From contig CAMCYV010000099.1 of assembly GCA_945885645.1 (NCBI GenBank), forward strand, positions 1 through 5,521: a stretch of 5,521 nucleotides of DNA, given 5' to 3'. Position numbers and translations under genes: made by a program. This document shows, one piece after another, positions 1 through 5,521 of this stretch. The stretch comes from Bifidobacterium breve (lineage in GTDB: Bacteria; Actinomycetota; Actinomycetes; S36-B12). The notes under the pieces are model-generated. The model ran no database searches. It was not told the DNA's origin and saw only the letters and a list, made by a program, of their open reading frames with translations. The stretch's first letter is position 1, and each line of letters opens with the position of its first letter.

Positions 1-1002
1 TGGCGGGTTCGTTACGCATCAAGTGATGTGAACGGAAAAAACACAGAATCAACCGGTCTGGTCATTGCCCCGATCGCAGAAGGCACTGATCGATTTGTTT
101 TAACGTGGGCACACGGCACAACTGGATTGGGTGATGCCGCATGTCCTTCTTTGCGGCCGGATCCTGCTCGCGAACTCACTGTTTATTTCTCACCTGAGTC
201 CACCCAGTCAATTGATTACGGGGTCCCAGGTCTTCAGGGTTTCATTGACGCTGGTTGGGTGGTCTGCGCTACGGATTACCAGGGTCTGGGTACACCGGGC
301 ATGCACCAATATATGGTGAGTCGCACGAACGCTAAAGACGCAATAAATATCGTGCACGCTGCTCGGGAACTCAACATTGGCGGCGGTACAACGGTGGGTT
401 GCATGGGTTGGTCTCAAGGTGGTGGCACGGCAGCCGCGGTTGCTGAACTAGATTCAACTGACTACAAAGATCTCACTTTGGTTGGGACTGTTCCTATGTC
501 CCCGGGGGTTGCAATAATTAGTTTGCAGCACCCCACTGGTTTGACTGCGACACTTGCTGGCTCTGCAGGTCCACCAGATGGTCACCTCGTCATGACATTC
601 GCCGGTTATTCCGCAGCCGATGAAACCCTGAATCTCTCTGACATCTTGAGCCCCTTAGGTGTTTCCATTATTGAAGGCGCCTACAACACGCAGCCGGTGC
701 ACCATCTCAGTGACACAGTGAGTCGCTTGTATCGACTCAAAGGCCCGATCCTGCAGATAAACAGCGATGCAATGCCCGCATGGAAAGCCGCATTTACAGC
801 TGGGTCAGCAACGTTGAAAAAGCCGGTCTGTCCAGTTTTTGTGTGCATGGATACTTTCGATGGTGGAACGGTTATTCCGGTTGAGTGGCAAGAGGCATAT
901 GTTGCCGACATCACCGCATTAGGCGCAACTGTCACGACGAAGAGTTATCCCAATGACGACCACTTTAGCCTGCCCACTAGTTGCGTAGCTGATGCGCGGT
1001 AA
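1..1002 (+). CDS. Secretory-lipase-type alpha/beta hydrolase, 5' end missing
   Basis: Probable secreted esterase or lipase of the LIP-like alpha/beta hydrolase group; substrate unknown. The frame is open from the first base (WRVRYASSDVNGK...), and those residues fit the strand-rich start of this family, so the GTG at 28 is internal and the true start with any signal peptide lies off the left edge. Counting from base 1, visible landmarks are WAHGTTGLGDAACPS at about residues 36-50 (family oxyanion-side motif), the nucleophile elbow GWSQGG with Ser at about 138 (codon 412-414), a cap-like region at about 175-245, a probable acid Asp in DTFDGGTVIP at about 284-293, and the probable catalytic His in NDDHFSLP at about 321 (codon 961-963). 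333 residues are visible; family members are usually somewhat longer with the leader. The TAA is followed in frame by WLTSLL and then TGA, so the C-terminus may be shortened. Family call firm, substrate not. Confidence 0.85.
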   Translation, partial: WRVRYASSDVNGKNTESTGLVIAPIAEGTDRFVLTWAHGTTGLGDAACPSLRPDPARELTVYFSPESTQSIDYGVPGLQGFIDAGWVVCATDYQGLGTPGMHQYMVSRTNAKDAINIVHAARELNIGGGTTVGCMGWSQGGGTAAAVAELDSTDYKDLTLVGTVPMSPGVAIISLQHPTGLTATLAGSAGPPDGHLVMTFAGYSAADETLNLSDILSPLGVSIIEGAYNTQPVHHLSDTVSRLYRLKGPILQINSDAMPAWKAAFTAGSATLKKPVCPVFVCMDTFDGGTVIPVEWQEAYVADITALGATVTTKSYPNDDHFSLPTSCVADAR

Positions 1003-1096
1003 TGGCTCACCTCATTGCTGTGACCTTTGGTAATCCGCGTTCATAGTGAGTGTTCCGCAAGGTAACGATATTTATGAATTACGATTTGATCCTTGA

Positions 1097-1102
1097 TCTA
1101 AT
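1097..1102 (+). promoter_or_regulatory. Candidate -10 box for the amide hydrolase gene
   Basis: TCTAAT matches the sigma-70-type TATAAT at five of six bases and lies 24 bases before the preferred ATG at 1127. At a 17-base spacing the -35 position (1074-1079, ATGAAT) matches TTGACA only at its central TGA, so this side is weak. Predicted transcription start is near 1109, giving a short leader that still contains the GGGAG ribosome site. The whole 1003-1126 gap is AT-richer than the flanking genes, as expected for a promoter region. Tentative. Confidence 0.35.
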
Positions 1103-1116
1103 GAATGTTTATGAAT

Positions 1117-1121
1117 GGGAG
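1117..1121 (+). promoter_or_regulatory. Ribosome binding site that sets the amide hydrolase start
   Basis: GGGAG is followed by five bases (CATCC) and then ATG at 1127. The earlier in-frame ATG at 1115 overlaps this site and has no purine-rich ribosome site before it. The downstream ATG is therefore the better start, removing four residues (MGAS) from the longest reading. Confidence 0.6.
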
Positions 1122-1126
1122 CATCC

Positions 1127-2236
1127 ATGTCACGACGTGTCGTAATTCGCCGCCGAGCCATCACCGGCACCGTTGCTTTTTCCGTGGCATTGTTTCTTGT
1201 CGTAACCCTGACTGGTTCGGCGCAGGCTTGCACGAGAATTCTTTGGAATGACAACCGCATCGGCGTGCTGGTCAGCCGGAGTATGGACTGGGTTGGTTCT
1301 TCGCAACCCAAAGTGGTCGCGCTGCCCAGTGGCATGAACCGCGACGGGGGCAAGGTTGGCCCCATTCAGTACGTGACCGACAATCCCGCCACGTGGACCT
1401 CAAAGTATGGATCCGTCGGAGTCACGGCCATGGGAATCGGGACGTCGGGGGGCTTGAACGAGAAGGGCCTCAGCGTGAATGCCCTGTGGCTCAAAGCAAC
1501 TGATTACGGTCCGCGGAATGCCGGGGTGCCTGGTGTCCAGTCCGCCATGTGGGCTCAGTACGTTCTCGATAATGCCGCAAATGTCGAAGAGGCAATAGCG
1601 CTGCAATCCCGCATTCAACCAGTTGAGGTGACCACGCCCCAAACGGTCATTCCTCTCGGGTTGACCGTCGAAGACTCAACGGGGGATTCCGCGGTTATTC
1701 AATACATCAAGGGTGAACTCATCATTCATCACGGGCGTCAATTCACGGTGGTTTCAAACGATCCCGCATATGACGAATCGCTGGCACTACTGGACGAGTA
1801 CAACTTCAACGGAGCGACTCGCAACATGGTCATTCCTGGAAACACGAACTCTGAGGACCGTTTCATTAGGGCATCCTTTTATCGCCACTTTCTGAGCCAG
1901 ACGAATCCTAGAAATACTCGCCAGGCGGTAACGGCGTTGCTGTCAGTGGCACGCAATGTCTCAGACCCGGTGGGTGCTCCGCAGGATGAGCCAGGTTCAG
2001 TGGGGGAGACTGACTATCGCACGGTTGCTGACCTGACCAATCTGACCTACTACTTTGAATCGAAGGGTAGCTTGGGGGCGCAGTGGGTAGATCTCACTGA
2101 CATTGACTTGAAAAAGGGTGCCCCCGTGCTGGTATTCGATCCTCTCCGAAACCGTAACCCGGGAAGTATCAACGCAAAGATGAAGCCCGCACGCGAATCT
2201 GTCTTCTCCGGCTGGAATGTCGGGGGCCGTAACTAG
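1127..2236 (+). CDS. Secreted linear amide C-N hydrolase (choloylglycine hydrolase family)
   Basis: Ntn hydrolase of the bile salt hydrolase / penicillin V acylase family (PF02275 type), which cleaves linear amide bonds such as those in conjugated bile salts, penicillin V or N-acyl homoserine lactones; the substrate here is unknown. From the ATG at 1127 (369 aa), residues 1-34 form a signal peptide: an Arg-rich start, a long hydrophobic core and ...GSAQA before Cys35. Cys35 begins CTRILW, so signal peptide cleavage would itself expose the N-terminal nucleophile. Family residues visible are Arg51 and Asp54 (SRSMDW), Asn118 (NEKGLSVNALWL), Asn211 (VVSNDPAYD) and Arg245 (SEDRFIRASF), at offsets from Cys close to those in bile salt hydrolases. 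It is not a typical lipobox (AQAC). The RRRAI stretch faintly resembles a Tat motif, but the core looks Sec-like. The stop interlocks with that of the convergent lipoprotein gene. Outside an intestinal setting, an acyl-amide or AHL role seems likelier than bile salts, by inference. Confidence 0.9.
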   Translation: MSRRVVIRRRAITGTVAFSVALFLVVTLTGSAQACTRILWNDNRIGVLVSRSMDWVGSSQPKVVALPSGMNRDGGKVGPIQYVTDNPATWTSKYGSVGVTAMGIGTSGGLNEKGLSVNALWLKATDYGPRNAGVPGVQSAMWAQYVLDNAANVEEAIALQSRIQPVEVTTPQTVIPLGLTVEDSTGDSAVIQYIKGELIIHHGRQFTVVSNDPAYDESLALLDEYNFNGATRNMVIPGNTNSEDRFIRASFYRHFLSQTNPRNTRQAVTALLSVARNVSDPVGAPQDEPGSVGETDYRTVADLTNLTYYFESKGSLGAQWVDLTDIDLKKGAPVLVFDPLRNRNPGSINAKMKPARESVFSGWNVGGRN

Positions 2237-3228
2237 TTGCGTTGGGCAGATACTTCCGCTGCACTCCAGCCCACGGAGAGTTCCTGTTCGGGTGTGTCGG
2301 TGAACCGGATGAGTCCCGTTCCGTCTGGCCGAATCAAGTAGATGTCATAACTGCCCTCGTGGTTACTGCCGAAAGCGATCCACTCTCCGTTCGGGGACCA
2401 CGCAGGGGTCACGGCCCCTCGCATTTTCGGGAAGATGCCGCCGGGGGCGAACTCGGGAGCATCAGATGGGATTTTGGTGATCTGGCGCTGATTTGATCCA
2501 TCGGCATTCATCACGACCAGTTGTCCAATGCCATCGACGATGGTCTGGGTAACTATCTGACTGCCGTCCGGTGACCAGCTCCGACTTTCGCGGTTGTTCA
2601 AGTCGGTAGTGATCCGGGTGCCGGTGCCACCGGCGACAGGCATGACCCACAGGTCCTGTTGGTTCTTCGGATCAAACTCGTCGATGTCGCTCGCGTAGAG
2701 CAAGGTGGTGCCGTCAGGGGAGTACTTGGGTCCAACGTGTTGGAACGGTGGATCAGTGAAAGTCAGTTGTTGCACATCAGAGCCGTCGGCGGCCATGGTG
2801 TAAATCTCGTAGTTACCGTCTGCGTCACTGGTAAACGCGATGCGTTGTGAATCGGGTGAGATGCTCGGGACAAGACTCCAGTCCGAGCCCACATTGAGCA
2901 CGGTGACACTTCCATCTGCAGGGTTTACGCGCTCGATCGAAGATCTGTCAGAGGACACTTGCGAATATGCGATGAATGAACCATCGGGTGAAGTGATGCT
3001 GTGCGCCTGAACGCCGGCCGCACTTGTCACCTCGCCCTCGCTGTCTGTTGCAGAGTTGCTGACGACGAGGTGTCCGTTCTTCCCGTCGTAACGAGTGAAT
3101 GTCATGGTGCCGGGTCCAGCATCAGGAGATGTTGTGGCACAGCCAACTAGGACCGTAGACGTGAGAAGGAGGGTGACCGTAAGGGTGGCGGCGCGAGTGA
3201 TCACCCGGCAATGCCGTGAAGGCAGCAT
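2233..3228 (-). CDS. TolB-like PD40 beta-propeller lipoprotein
   Basis: Predicted lipid-anchored protein on the outer face of the cytoplasmic membrane; function unknown, perhaps ligand binding or a scaffold. With the ATG at 3228 it has 331 aa. Residues 1-29 are a lipoprotein signal with basic start and hydrophobic core ending in the lipobox LVGC (Cys30). The rest is a repeat protein: the PD40 signature S-P-D/N-G or close variant recurs at about residues 80, 124, 170, 219 and 278, each followed by a hydrophobic strand and often by an xxxADGS/T-type turn (MAADGSD, MNADGSN, IRPDGTG). An N-terminal strand unit and the final VGWS suggest six blades, as in the TolB C-terminal domain. The N-terminal TolB domain is absent and no tol/pal genes are visible, so tolB is not a fitting name. 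An in-frame ATG at 3246 has only GGAA before it; 3228 is preferred because an exact TATAAT lies seven bases upstream. It follows the MFS gene on the same strand. Confidence 0.85.
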   Translation of the reverse strand: MLPSRHCRVITRAATLTVTLLLTSTVLVGCATTSPDAGPGTMTFTRYDGKNGHLVVSNSATDSEGEVTSAAGVQAHSITSPDGSFIAYSQVSSDRSSIERVNPADGSVTVLNVGSDWSLVPSISPDSQRIAFTSDADGNYEIYTMAADGSDVQQLTFTDPPFQHVGPKYSPDGTTLLYASDIDEFDPKNQQDLWVMPVAGGTGTRITTDLNNRESRSWSPDGSQIVTQTIVDGIGQLVVMNADGSNQRQITKIPSDAPEFAPGGIFPKMRGAVTPAWSPNGEWIAFGSNHEGSYDIYLIRPDGTGLIRFTDTPEQELSVGWSAAEVSAQRN

Positions 3229-3234
3229 TCGCAA

Positions 3235-3240
3235 ATTATA
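3235..3240 (-). promoter_or_regulatory. -10 box (TATAAT) for a leaderless lipoprotein transcript
   Basis: On the minus strand the sequence reads TATAAT, TTGCGA, ATG, so an exact consensus -10 hexamer ends six bases before the ATG at 3228. Standard spacing puts the transcription start on the A of that ATG, giving a leaderless mRNA, a common arrangement in actinobacteria. No ribosome site is seen before 3228, which agrees. The -35 position at 17-base spacing (GAAACA, 3263-3258) matches TTGACA at only three bases. If translation began at 3246 instead, the same bases would be codons 3 and 4 (TAT AAT). Confidence 0.5.
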
Positions 3241-3273
3241 AAGCATCTGTATTCCGTTGTTTCCGCTTCCGGT

Positions 3274-4500
3274 TCACTGCGTGGGAACCACGCGATAGGC
3301 CCTTGTTCCGATGGTGAGCACAATCAGGCTCAGACCCAATGCGACGAGCAATACCTGTGCATCCCAGTAAACCGCGATAAATGTGCCGAGGATCGCCCCG
3401 ATCGAAATCAGTACATATCTCCCAGCCACGACAATGGAACTAAACCGTCCGCGATAAGCCTCGCTGACCTGCTGCTGAATGATGGCTGCCGTCAGACCTT
3501 GCGCGTACGTGCTCATCAGCGACCCAATAATGACTATCGCGGGGAGTAGCAGGGCCTGTCGTATTAACCAATTATCTTGCAAGGCAACAGCACCTACCAA
3601 CTGAGTGAGTGCGAGACCTAGCACGGAAATAATAAGGAGCAGGCGCGGGTTTCCCCGAAATCCAAGCACCGTTAAAAGCACTCGACCAGCCAGAACTCCC
3701 AACATTCCTGCAGCAATGCTCAAGCTCGCTAATTCGGGGATATCTAGGTCAATCAGGACGAGATTCACCAATTGCGTTGGAATAATCACCGCCAGAAAAA
3801 GATCAATGACCAGAATGGATCGAGGTGAATCACTACTTCGAAGATAAGTACCAAAAGCCCCCGGGTTAAGGTCGTTGGGCGGTGGCGTGGGGCGCATGAC
3901 AACTGGGTTCATAATTTTCCACACGAATACATTGGCCACAAGAATGAGAACCGCCATCACGAACAGCGTTGTTTGCGGATTCGGCATGGCACCGGCGATC
4001 AATGCACCAACAACCCCGCCGATACCCAGTCGCAAAATGTTTACGATTTCCGTGGCGCCTTCAGCTCCAGGCCGAACAAAACTGGCTTGGGTTTTCAAGA
4101 ACGCGATGCTGCCCATGGAGAGTGCGATTCCATCGGCGACAGCCGCGGCAACGGCCAGCCACGGCGGCACCCCACCGAGAATAATTGCTAGCCCGGTCAC
4201 CGCCATAACCAGAGCTGCAAAACTCGTCGCCAACACGACGAATGGACGCGGATCCCGCCGATCCATAACGCGTCCGAAGTATGGACCGGTCGCGGCAACC
4301 GTTAACGCAGTCGCGGCTGCCGTCAGTCCTAAACCCCACTCGGAATCAAATGTGTCGTCGAGATATTGCCAGCGCGCCACCACGCCCGCACCCAAACTGG
4401 TTGCAGCAATCAACAACACACCCATGAATGCGAAAATTCGAGGTGTTGGCGTTAATTGGGAATAAACGGATGATCGAGGGAGTGACGTGTCACTCGGCAT
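3274..4500 (-). CDS. MFS transporter, 12 membrane segments
   Basis: Major facilitator superfamily permease in the cytoplasmic membrane, probably an exporter; substrate unknown. From the ATG at 4500 it has 408 aa, the usual family size. Hydrophobic segments lie at about residues 23-43, 55-75, 87-109, 112-134, 151-173, 176-196, then a hydrophilic central loop rich in Pro (198-226), then 228-249, 255-280, 286-306, 314-336, 356-376 and 380-398. The loop after segment 2 carries the MFS motif A variant GRVMDRRDPRP (about 76-86). The late motif EAYRGRFSSIV (about 348-358) recalls the RGR motif of DHA3-type drug or siderophore exporters, which is the basis for the exporter guess. A TTG at 4527 would add nine residues, but the strong ribosome site selects 4500. 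It lies between the DUF418 gene (61 bp upstream) and the lipoprotein gene, all on one strand. Confidence 0.88.
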   Translation of the reverse strand: MPSDTSLPRSSVYSQLTPTPRIFAFMGVLLIAATSLGAGVVARWQYLDDTFDSEWGLGLTAAATALTVAATGPYFGRVMDRRDPRPFVVLATSFAALVMAVTGLAIILGGVPPWLAVAAAVADGIALSMGSIAFLKTQASFVRPGAEGATEIVNILRLGIGGVVGALIAGAMPNPQTTLFVMAVLILVANVFVWKIMNPVVMRPTPPPNDLNPGAFGTYLRSSDSPRSILVIDLFLAVIIPTQLVNLVLIDLDIPELASLSIAAGMLGVLAGRVLLTVLGFRGNPRLLLIISVLGLALTQLVGAVALQDNWLIRQALLLPAIVIIGSLMSTYAQGLTAAIIQQQVSEAYRGRFSSIVVAGRYVLISIGAILGTFIAVYWDAQVLLVALGLSLIVLTIGTRAYRVVPTQ

Positions 4501-4506
4501 GTTCAC

Positions 4507-4515
4507 CCTCCCTTT
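4507..4515 (-). promoter_or_regulatory. Strong ribosome binding site of the MFS gene
   Basis: The minus strand reads AAAGGGAGG, six bases, then ATG at 4500. This is close to the full anti-Shine-Dalgarno complement and fixes the start of the transporter. The upstream TTG at 4527 and the GTG overlapping the end of this site are disfavoured. It is the strongest ribosome site I see in the window. Confidence 0.75.
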
Positions 4516-4561
4516 AGTCCCAGCCAAAGCATAGGGGTGTGGATCCGAATCGAGTACCGGG

Positions 4562-5521
4562 TCAGTGAGGGACCTGCTTTTTTCCCGTGATGATTGCTAG
4601 GACTCGCTCGAGTGGGCCTTGATTAAACTTTTTCATCCATAACCAGGCGAATATTGAAAGGATTGCCCACGAAGCGATGCTGGCGAGAACGACAGGAACC
4701 GCACCCCACTGACCGAAGTAGCCGAGTCCGTATCCGGCGAATAGGAGTGACAGCAAAGCTGATTCGCCGATGTACACCGATAGAGACATGCGTCCGGCGG
4801 GCGCCATGATCGACAAGAACTGCGGCTTGCGCGCGATTATGAGTGCGATGCTTCCGATATACCCAGCGGTAAGAATTGGTGCAGTGATGAATCCGAGGGC
4901 GAGGCCAGTGACTCCAGTGAGCGAGTAAGAATTGTCATCGGCTGTTGCGCCGATCAGTAGTACGGCGGCAATCACCTGCAGGGGTAGACCGATTACCCAA
5001 CCCCAAAGGGCCATGCGTCGCCACAATTGGATGTGTGTTTCCGGTTCCGCGAGGAGCTGATGTCGTGATGCGCGAAGACCAAGGGTGAATGCTGCAAAGG
5101 CCATAGGACCTTGCAAAAATAGGACTGTTAGCAAAGTATCGGGAAGTTCCTCGAGTCGCGCTAATGATGCTTGCGCAAAAGTCCCAGTTGTCAAAGCGCT
5201 TTCTAAGTTGCTCGGTGCTAAAAGCTCATCAGGCAAGGTAGTGAGAAGTGCGGCGATCGCCGTGATGAAAATTACGGAAGTCACAATCGCTGCGATCGTC
5301 CACCTGCGAAGTGCGCGATCTGACGACCGAGAAATTGCCAGCAAAAGCAATCCCAAGATTGAATAGGTGATCAAGATATCGCCGATAAAAAAGAAGACTG
5401 CGTGTGCGAGACCGAAGAGGAATAATGCAAAGAGTCGGCGGAGGTACCTACGTCGATTCGGTGTGGAGTTATCGCGCAGGATGAACGCTGCGCTGTAGCC
5501 GAACAAAAATGAGAACAGTAG
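4562..5521 (-). CDS. DUF418 family membrane protein, N-terminus off the window
   Basis: Multi-pass membrane protein of the DUF418 family (YeiB-like); its biochemical role is not established. The minus-strand frame stays open to the right edge, where it reads LLFSFLFGYSAAFILRD, matching the internal FSxLFGxG-type motif that follows the first membrane segments in this family. The TTG at 5506 is therefore internal, and an N-terminal part of some tens of residues is missing. Visible in order are the paired basic cluster NRRRYLRRLF, the GDILITYSILGLLLL segment, a soluble-looking stretch at about residues 95-128, and the C-terminal DUF418 domain with APAGRMSLSVYIGES (about 240-254) and the late NQGPLE motif (about 300-305). 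At least seven membrane segments are visible in 319 residues. Its stop lies 61 bp before the MFS start on the same strand, so the two may share a transcript. Family call firm, function unknown. Confidence 0.88.
   Translation of the reverse strand, partial: LLFSFLFGYSAAFILRDNSTPNRRRYLRRLFALFLFGLAHAVFFFIGDILITYSILGLLLLAISRSSDRALRRWTIAAIVTSVIFITAIAALLTTLPDELLAPSNLESALTTGTFAQASLARLEELPDTLLTVLFLQGPMAFAAFTLGLRASRHQLLAEPETHIQLWRRMALWGWVIGLPLQVIAAVLLIGATADDNSYSLTGVTGLALGFITAPILTAGYIGSIALIIARKPQFLSIMAPAGRMSLSVYIGESALLSLLFAGYGLGYFGQWGAVPVVLASIASWAILSIFAWLWMKKFNQGPLERVLAIITGKKQVPH

Noticed and set aside
28..30. GTG as the start of the lipase gene
   Set aside because: The frame is open to base 1 and the preceding residues fit the family, so the GTG is an internal Val codon.
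1004..1025. Possible hairpin terminator after the lipase: GG(C)TCAC paired with GTGACC, nine-base loop
   Set aside because: The stem is only six pairs with a bulge and is followed by just three T, so it is not a convincing intrinsic terminator. It also overlaps the coding-like WLTSLL extension.
1127..1231. Amide hydrolase as a lipoprotein because a Cys follows the signal peptide
   Set aside because: AQAC with Gln at -2 and Ala at -3 is not a good lipobox, and the Cys is in the exact family position of the catalytic nucleophile.
1072..1365. Minus-strand open frame over the amide hydrolase 5' end
   Set aside because: It overlaps the signal peptide and catalytic Cys region of the real gene and has no family resemblance.
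3875..4465. Long open frame on the plus strand opposite the MFS gene (196 codons)
   Set aside because: It lies wholly antisense to a well-supported transporter, has an Ala/Thr/Pro/Arg-rich composition typical of a shadow frame, and shows no recognisable domain or ribosome site.
4528..4561. TATGCT (4533-4528, minus strand) as a -10 box for the MFS gene
   Set aside because: Only a partial match, and no acceptable -35 at 16-18 bases upstream; read-through from the DUF418 gene explains expression as well.

Overview
The window holds five protein-coding genes packed with little intergenic space and of moderate GC by eye. I see no RNA genes, insertion sequences, CRISPR arrays or attachment sites. 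The protein families (a secretory-lipase-type hydrolase, a secreted Ntn hydrolase of the choloylglycine hydrolase family, a lipoprotein with a PD40 propeller, an MFS transporter and a DUF418 membrane protein) and a likely leaderless start suggest an actinobacterium of moderate GC, possibly a small aquatic lineage. That taxonomic guess is low-confidence inference; no marker gene is present.

Layout. Positions 1-1002 (+) are the 3' part of a lipase-family alpha/beta hydrolase whose start lies left of the window. After a 124-bp gap with a candidate promoter comes a signal-peptide-bearing linear amide C-N hydrolase (1127-2236, +) whose catalytic Cys is exposed when the signal peptide is removed. 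Its stop codon interlocks with that of a convergent lipoprotein gene (2233-3228, -) in a shared CTAG. Upstream of the lipoprotein on the same minus strand are an MFS transporter (3274-4500, -) and a DUF418 protein (4562-5521, -) whose N-terminus lies right of the window. The gaps between these three minus-strand genes are about 45 and 61 bp, so they may be co-transcribed, although the lipoprotein appears to have its own promoter.

Function. All five products are predicted to be secreted, lipid-anchored or membrane-embedded, so the window is an envelope and extracellular segment. Nothing in the sequence ties them into one named pathway. A loose reading is that the two hydrolases act on lipids or esters and on acyl-amides outside the membrane, while the minus-strand genes cover export or uptake and an envelope function of unknown type.

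Points most worth a second look: an in-frame coding-like extension (WLTSLL, then TGA) directly after the lipase stop; an exact TATAAT placed so that transcription would begin at an ATG of the lipoprotein gene; and the interlocked CTAG convergent stops with no room for a terminator. I found no convincing sign of a wholly new system.
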